40,211 nt of DNA from a virus. Made by a program: the position numbers and the translations under genes. The stretch covers positions 1 to 40,211 of the IMG/VR virus record IMGVR_UViG_3300025317_000001. One strand, 5' to 3'. Position 1 is the first letter of the stretch. Each line of letters starts with the position of its first letter. Below, piece by piece: positions 36,819-40,211 of this stretch. The notes under the pieces were generated by a model that was not told the origin of the DNA, did no database searches, and saw only the letters and a program-made list of their open reading frames with translations.

Positions 36819-38362
36819 TACGCCCACTGAAATCGTTTTATCATTATTGGTCTCAGCCTCGCTGCTCTCACAGCTTCAATCTTTTCTGGACTAAATTCCC
36901 AATATGAGAGAAGAGTAGAGATAATATCGTCATCGTGAAATCCCTTGGCAGCACCCGCCCCCTGCATAGTAGCTTCATTACTCCACATGAAAGACTTCAT
37001 TTCTTCTATGGTATTGGCATCGAATATCCTCACCCTTTTTTCCCTTAGAAGTCTGGCAAAGTTGGAGATTAACTGTTGTTTGGAATCCCAAGACATCCTG
37101 AATCCCAGAACCTCAGTTTCTTTATCGTATTTATATTCTGTCTTCTTTCGTTTGTAAACATTGAGGTCTCTTATCTCTCTGATTAAAGCGGCACCGGCTG
37201 AATTAGATTCTGGTATGATGAGTGGTTTGCGATACTTGTAATATAGAAATTTCACCTTATCAGCCAAAGCGATTATGGGAACCTTCCCATTAAACTTGGC
37301 TACTTTTCTTCCCTGTTGATCTATAACCGAAATAGAAGATGGGTCTACAATTCCTTCTGATGGATCTACACCCATTTGGTAAACACCATCCCTTACATCC
37401 TCATAAATCTCGCATCCCTCTTCAATCTTAATTGGAGTTTTCCTCATGGTCTCAAGGAATTGAATATGCTCCCTAGCAAATACAGTTCCTTTTAAGAGAA
37501 CATCAGTAGTCCATTCACCGAGAACAAATCTCCTGACATAATCACTACCCATTGACAACTGCTTTCTTATGTAGTCCCCAGGGAGATTGGGGTTATATAA
37601 CATAGAAGATTCATAAAGAGCTGAGGTGCTTCCCGGATCATCAACCCACTTACCATCATCATTACGTTTCTGTTTATGTTTAAAGAAATGATAAGCCCAG
37701 AAGTTAGCCGGATTACAGTCCATATTACCCTGTCTTACTGGAACATCATTCCTTCTAAGACGAGAATTCAATACCTCAAAAACCTCATACTCAACCTCCT
37801 CCAATTGGTCTATAAAATAAGCTCCGAGGTTAAGTGATTTTAATTTCTGTTGAGCCTTCTTAATATCCGCAATATTTCCTGACTGCATAGCATCCAATCC
37901 AAAGAGAATAATCTGACTCCCATTAGAGAAGTTAATCAAACCGTCCTTCACCCTATGCTCATACCAGGAGGTTGGAATTAAATCAAAGAGTTCCGGCAAC
38001 ACCGCCCTATCAATATCACTCAACGTCTTTCTTCCAAGAAGAACCCTATTACCAGGGAAACACTTACAGAAGAGAATTAACTTTATATAAAGCGCCAATG
38101 ATTTACCCGCACCATACCCCCCGGAGTTCAAACAGAAATCACTCTTAAAATCACAAATGAAATCCCCCTGAACCGTCTTAAACTTCTTTGAATATTCCTC
38201 CGCCCTATCAGTATCCCAATTATTCTTAAGAGCGATAGCCTTAAACTCATCCTCCGTATAAGAGAATCTAAATTCCTTTCCTTTGAGGGTTATTCTATCA
38301 ATCTTCTTTCCCGCCAATAGTTCCTCACCTAACTTTACCCAAGCTGATTTATAATTTGCCAC
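36818..38362 (-). CDS. terL: Terminase large subunit
   Basis: 514 aa from a GTG at 38362. The ATPase motor has Walker A GGYGAGKSL (81-89), Walker B AYFIDQLEEV (181-190) and the C motif near QGNMDCNPAN (211-220). The RNase H-like nuclease keeps its three acids: D333 in MGVDPSEG, E385 in IPESNSAG and D477/D478 in FHDDDIIS. Together they pump and cut DNA at the portal. A circularly permuted assembly agrees with headful (pac) packaging. The promoter box is 9 nt before the start. Confidence 0.9.
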   Translation of the reverse strand: MANYKSAWVKLGEELLAGKKIDRITLKGKEFRFSYTEDEFKAIALKNNWDTDRAEEYSKKFKTVQGDFICDFKSDFCLNSGGYGAGKSLALYIKLILFCKCFPGNRVLLGRKTLSDIDRAVLPELFDLIPTSWYEHRVKDGLINFSNGSQIILFGLDAMQSGNIADIKKAQQKLKSLNLGAYFIDQLEEVEYEVFEVLNSRLRRNDVPVRQGNMDCNPANFWAYHFFKHKQKRNDDGKWVDDPGSTSALYESSMLYNPNLPGDYIRKQLSMGSDYVRRFVLGEWTTDVLLKGTVFAREHIQFLETMRKTPIKIEEGCEIYEDVRDGVYQMGVDPSEGIVDPSSISVIDQQGRKVAKFNGKVPIIALADKVKFLYYKYRKPLIIPESNSAGAALIREIRDLNVYKRKKTEYKYDKETEVLGFRMSWDSKQQLISNFARLLREKRVRIFDANTIEEMKSFMWSNEATMQGAGAAKGFHDDDIISTLLSYWEFSPEKIEAVRAARLRPIMIKRFQWA

Positions 38363-38371
38363 AATCTTTTA

Positions 38372-38377
38372 ATTATA
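38372..38377 (-). promoter_or_regulatory. Late promoter for the terminase/structural operon
   Basis: GGGGTATAATTA on the minus strand, box at 38377-38372, 9 nt before the GTG. The -35 region is not consensus, so activation by a phage or host factor is possible. Confidence 0.5.
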
Positions 38378-38723
38378 CCCCGAGACCCCACACCAAATAT
38401 TTATTAATACCTTAACCTTTTATTTATTGACTTAATTGATTTTTCATTGTGTAGTAAAGTCGTATTTTTAGAATGTGGGAAGGGGCTATATTATAGTATT
38501 CTAATAACTTTCTCACTCGTCTACCCTCCCCCCGTATCAATTACTCAAAAAACATTCAATATATTGGTTATTTTTCATTTACACATTACCAACAATGTAT
38601 ATTGTGCGACGCTGGATGATACTTTATGAGATTGTGTGTGTAGAGGAACTTAGTCTATGTCTATGATCTCGCTACTGTGCTAGTCTTTGTATATACATTG
38701 TATATAATTACACTCTGATCAAG
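38378..38723. promoter_or_regulatory. Intergenic control region between terminase units, left part
   Basis: No supported gene in 346 bp. It contains ACAAT/ATTGT (38592-38605) and a perfect dyad TATATAC-ATT-GTATATA (38690-38706) that overlaps a plus-strand -10 TATAAT (38703-38708). CAATGTATAT (38593-38602) and its reverse complement ATATACATTG (38691-38700) lie about 100 bp apart and could be looped by one regulator. A TTGACT near 38427-38432 is a weak plus-strand -35 candidate. Confidence 0.45.
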
Positions 38724-38831
38724 ATGCCAAGGAAGAGCAAGATTACATATCTCTTGGTGTTATTGCTGTTTACTTGTCTGATGTCTTGTTTTATTACCCT
38801 TCTCTTTATCAGGTCATTCCCTGATTATTGA
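38724..38831 (+). CDS. Plus-strand membrane micropeptide (35 aa)
   Basis: ATG at 38724, TGA at 38829-38831, 15 nt after a TATAAT box overlapped by a palindrome. MPRKSKITYLLVLLLFTCLM, then SCFITLLFIRSFPDY: a basic head and one or two membrane spans. No strong ribosome site. The regulated promoter is the main support. Confidence 0.35.
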   Translation: MPRKSKITYLLVLLLFTCLMSCFITLLFIRSFPDY

Positions 38832-39113
38832 TAGTCCACTGCTCGGCAGTCTCGCTATCTTCAGACGCTCTTCATTCACTGCTTAAAAGGTGTTATTCAA
38901 GAGTTGTATCCATCTATTATAGCATATAATATATGGCTCTTATACCATATTCGGTGCTTGACGAAATTGGTTGTATTGTGTTGTATTTGGTTATACACAC
39001 TTGTTCTTCTTGTCGAGCTTGCGTATGCTGGTGTATACTCTTACTAGAGCCCAGTTAACGGCTCTTCGAGCCTAGTCGAACTCTTAAAAATAATTGGAAA
39101 TTGAATTAAAATT
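38832..39113. promoter_or_regulatory. Intergenic control region, right part, with alternative hairpins
   Basis: No gene of more than 30 codons is supported in 282 bp. AGAGCC (39046-39051) can pair with GGCTCT (39060-39065), GGCTC (39060-39064) with GAGCC (39068-39072), and TTCGA (39065-39069) with TCGAA (39076-39080). These are mutually exclusive, like an attenuator or processing site in the leader of the plus-strand genes. A TATACT box (39033-39038 region) with TTGTCG 18 nt upstream could be their promoter. Confidence 0.4.
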
Positions 39114-39224
39114 ATGATTGGAGAATATCAAAAGAGGAAGAATCAAGAGAAGTTTATCAATAGACAGCTGGGTATTGTATTTGTAGTCCTTTCGATATTA
39201 TTAGTAATAGCCTTATTCAAATAA
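39114..39224 (+). CDS. Small membrane peptide (36 aa)
   Basis: ATG at 39114; TAA overlaps the next ATG (TAATG). A basic N-terminus (MIGEYQKRKNQEKFINRQ) and one C-terminal span (GIVFVVLSILLVIALF). It forms a two-gene plus-strand unit with the following gene. Function unknown. Confidence 0.5.
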   Translation: MIGEYQKRKNQEKFINRQLGIVFVVLSILLVIALFK

Positions 39225-39385
39225 TGGAAAAGAATGAAGCAGCCAGAATACTGGCTAAAATTAGGTGGTCTAAAAAGTCAGCCGAAGAGAGGAGTGCTTA
39301 TGCACGAATGATGGCCAAGGCTTCTGCTAAGGTAAGGGCTAGGATCAAACCAATAGAGGAGTTAGAGATAGTATTTAAAGGATAG
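39224..39385 (+). CDS. Small Arg/Lys/Ala-rich protein (53 aa)
   Basis: MEKNEAARILAKIRWSKKSA, then EERSAYARMMAKASAKVRAR. The pattern A-x-x-L-A-x-x-R-W-S-K-x-S-x-E-E-R-S-x-x-A-R is known from short plasmid and phage proteins that probably bind DNA. It is coupled to the membrane peptide by TAATG and ends before a bidirectional terminator. Confidence 0.55.
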   Translation: MEKNEAARILAKIRWSKKSAEERSAYARMMAKASAKVRARIKPIEELEIVFKG

Positions 39386-39406
39386 ATGGATCAAGTTAGT
39401 AAAACA

Positions 39407-39436
39407 AAAGGCCTTATAAGCGATTATAGGGCCTTT
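39407..39436. terminator. Bidirectional rho-independent terminator
   Basis: AAAGGCC (39407-39413) pairs with GGCCTTT (39430-39436). Plus-strand transcripts read on into TTTGATTTT and minus-strand ones into TTTTGTTTT. It separates the convergent plus-strand pair and the small-terminase-like gene. Confidence 0.75.
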
Positions 39437-39448
39437 GATTTTGCTTAT

Positions 39449-39811
39449 TCAGCGTAGAACGACCATGACTTTTTCTGCTTCTATGTCGATGTTGGTTGCA
39501 CCAGTTGGTTCAATTTTGTCAAGGGCTATCTTGATTGCTGCATTCTTCGCAGATCTATCAGCATCTTGACGGATATTCTTTAGGAGTTCACCGGCTAATT
39601 CTTGCATCGATGACTGAGTCATCATCTCATCTTTGAAGTATGTTTGGATAGCCTGAAAGGTTTTTGACTTCTCTATACTGGTAGAATTAGTATCTGACGA
39701 ATACCCGGCTATATGCTGGGCTTCTTGTTTTGTAACACCGGTTTTGGTTGCGAGATAATACTTCCCAATTTTTGTATTTAAGTCAGGTTTTTTTGTTTTG
39801 GTCTTATTCAT
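39449..39811 (-). CDS. terS: Terminase small subunit-like protein
   Basis: 120 aa. A helix-turn-helix in the middle of the N-terminal half (TGVTKQEAQHIAGYSSDTNS, then TSIEKSKTFQAI) matches DNA-recognising small terminases. The rest (SSMQELAGELLKNIRQDA, then AAIKIALDKIEPTGA) is an oligomerisation helix pair. It would bind the pac site and load the large subunit. It is the last gene of the early transcript and is separated from terL by ~1.1 kb of divergent genes and control DNA, which is unusual. Confidence 0.7.
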   Translation of the reverse strand: MNKTKTKKPDLNTKIGKYYLATKTGVTKQEAQHIAGYSSDTNSTSIEKSKTFQAIQTYFKDEMMTQSSMQELAGELLKNIRQDADRSAKNAAIKIALDKIEPTGATNIDIEAEKVMVVLR

Positions 39812-39817
39812 ACTTCT

Positions 39818-39823
39818 ATTTTA
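39818..39823 (-). promoter_or_regulatory. Possible extended -10 for the small terminase gene
   Basis: TGATAAAAT on the minus strand, box at 39823-39818, 6 nt before the ATG at 39811, overlapping the stop of the upstream gene. Weaker match than the others of this series. Confidence 0.3.
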
Positions 39824-40084
39824 TCACACCTTTTCTTCTAAATTATTAAAACAATCTTTCCTTGCTTCAAAACTAAAATGACCATCTTTACATTTGTCGC
39901 AATATGCAAATAAATCGCTATCATCCGAAGTCTTTGCACTTTTTAATAGTTCGTATGCTTTTTTAATATCTTCTGACTTCATACCTTTTCTTCTTATGTG
40001 TAATTTTAAATCTATTTCTTTTATTGCTAAAGAAAGTTTCCTTAAAATCTTATTTTTAAAATGTTCATTGTTTGGAAGATACAT
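39824..40084 (-). CDS. Small hypothetical protein with Cys cluster (86 aa)
   Basis: Start taken at the ATG at 40084; another ATG at 40096 would add four residues. Helical N-terminus (MYLPNNEHFKNKILRKLSLA), then KSEDIKKAYELLKSA and an end with CDKC and a third Cys (CDKCKDGHFSFEARKDC). Unrecognised. It overlaps the 49-aa gene that spans the join. Confidence 0.5.
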   Translation of the reverse strand: MYLPNNEHFKNKILRKLSLAIKEIDLKLHIRRKGMKSEDIKKAYELLKSAKTSDDSDLFAYCDKCKDGHFSFEARKDCFNNLEEKV

Positions 40085-40211
40085 AATTCCAACCATCTTT
40101 ATAATGTTTTAATTTCTTACTTCCGCAGTCGCATTTTTCTGGCATACCAGAGCCGAAAGTTCCAAGAGCTATGTTCATTTCAGCCCCGCAATCTTCACAT
40201 TTTAACACAGA
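40065..40211 (-). CDS. Small Cys-rich protein spanning the join (3' complete, start just outside the window)
   Basis: This is the right-hand copy of the 49-aa gene described at 1-130. The stop TGA lies at 40067-40065. The ATG would fall at 40214, three bases beyond the window end, so only the start codon is missing here. The last 20 nt overlap the start of the 39824-40084 gene, a usual arrangement in this operon. Confidence 0.6.
   Translation of the reverse strand, partial: SVLKCEDCGAEMNIALGTFGSGMPEKCDCGSKKLKHYKDGWNYVSSKQ
40085..40211. repeat. Terminal direct repeat, right copy (assembly overlap)
   Basis: Exact copy of bases 1-127. Joining base 40084 to base 1 closes the genome and restores the 49-codon Cys-rich gene. 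Confidence 0.9.

Noticed and set aside
38447-38629. Plus-strand 60-codon frame beginning with TTG in the control region
   Set aside because: No ribosome site, alternative start, no recognisable composition, and the DNA carries dyads that explain it better as regulatory.
1-40211. Alternative genetic code (TGA or TAG recoded)
   Set aside because: TGA ends many genes in ATGA/TGATG overlaps, TAG ends the terminase and others, and no conserved domain runs through a stop.
1-40211. CRISPR array, insertion sequence or attachment site
   Set aside because: No regularly spaced repeats, transposase, integrase or duplicated tRNA end was seen.

Overview
The window is one complete circular (or circularly permuted) virus genome of about 40,084 bp. 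Its last 127 bases (40085-40211) exactly repeat its first 127, and a 49-codon gene reads across the join. It is a tailed phage: large terminase, portal, scaffold-like protein, major capsid protein, an adaptor-like protein, fibres and a lysis cassette are all present. I see no tape measure, tail tube or sheath gene, and there is an 825-aa internal-virion-type protein, so a short-tailed (podovirus-like) particle is the best reading. There is no integrase, no recognisable repressor and no DNA polymerase. The DNA is AT-rich and the genetic code is standard (TAA, TAG and TGA all stop, with TGATG and ATGA overlaps). The host cannot be named from the sequence. Promoters look sigma70-like (TTGACA, TATAAT, often TGnTATAAT), Shine-Dalgarno sequences are rare, and several -10 boxes sit only 6-9 nt from the start codon.

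Layout: almost every gene is on the minus strand. The early/replication unit runs from about 9.9 kb down to 1 and through the join to 39449. It holds a metallophosphatase, two HNH/Holliday-type nucleases (NinG-like, endonuclease VII-like), a replication initiator, a DnaB-type helicase, a dATP/dGTP diphosphohydrolase-like protein, a homing endonuclease, an ERF annealing protein, an SSB-like protein, a ribbon-helix-helix protein, many tiny Cys-rich or membrane proteins, and a small-terminase-like protein at its end. The late unit starts with the large terminase (38362) and runs left through portal, scaffold and capsid, then an 11-gene glycan block, then adaptor, fibres, internal virion proteins and lysis (holin, papain-like peptidase, lytic transglycosylase), ending at a terminator at 9969-9991. 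The only plus-strand genes I support are very small: three around 38.7-39.4 kb and one 26-codon membrane peptide at 15.6 kb with its own consensus promoter.

The most striking block is 25104-32680, inserted between the capsid gene and the adaptor gene. It encodes two GT-B-type proteins, two class I methyltransferases, a TylF-type methyltransferase, an SGNH hydrolase, a DUF4910/M28-like protein, a CMP-sialate-synthetase-like protein (NeuA-like), a sialate-synthase-like protein without its SAF domain (NeuB-like), a LicD-type transferase and a HAD phosphatase. The genes overlap end to end like one operon. A strong stem-loop (32941-32992) bounds it upstream and a promoter (25085-25100) bounds it downstream. 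It looks like a phage-borne nonulosonate/glycan assembly system that decorates either the virion or the host surface.

Other unexplained structure: a multi-stem RNA-like element at 7126-7301, a tRNA-like element at 1025-1118, a perfect 11+1+11 operator-like palindrome at 8074-8096, a family of putative leaderless promoters, and a 700-bp control region between the terminase genes.
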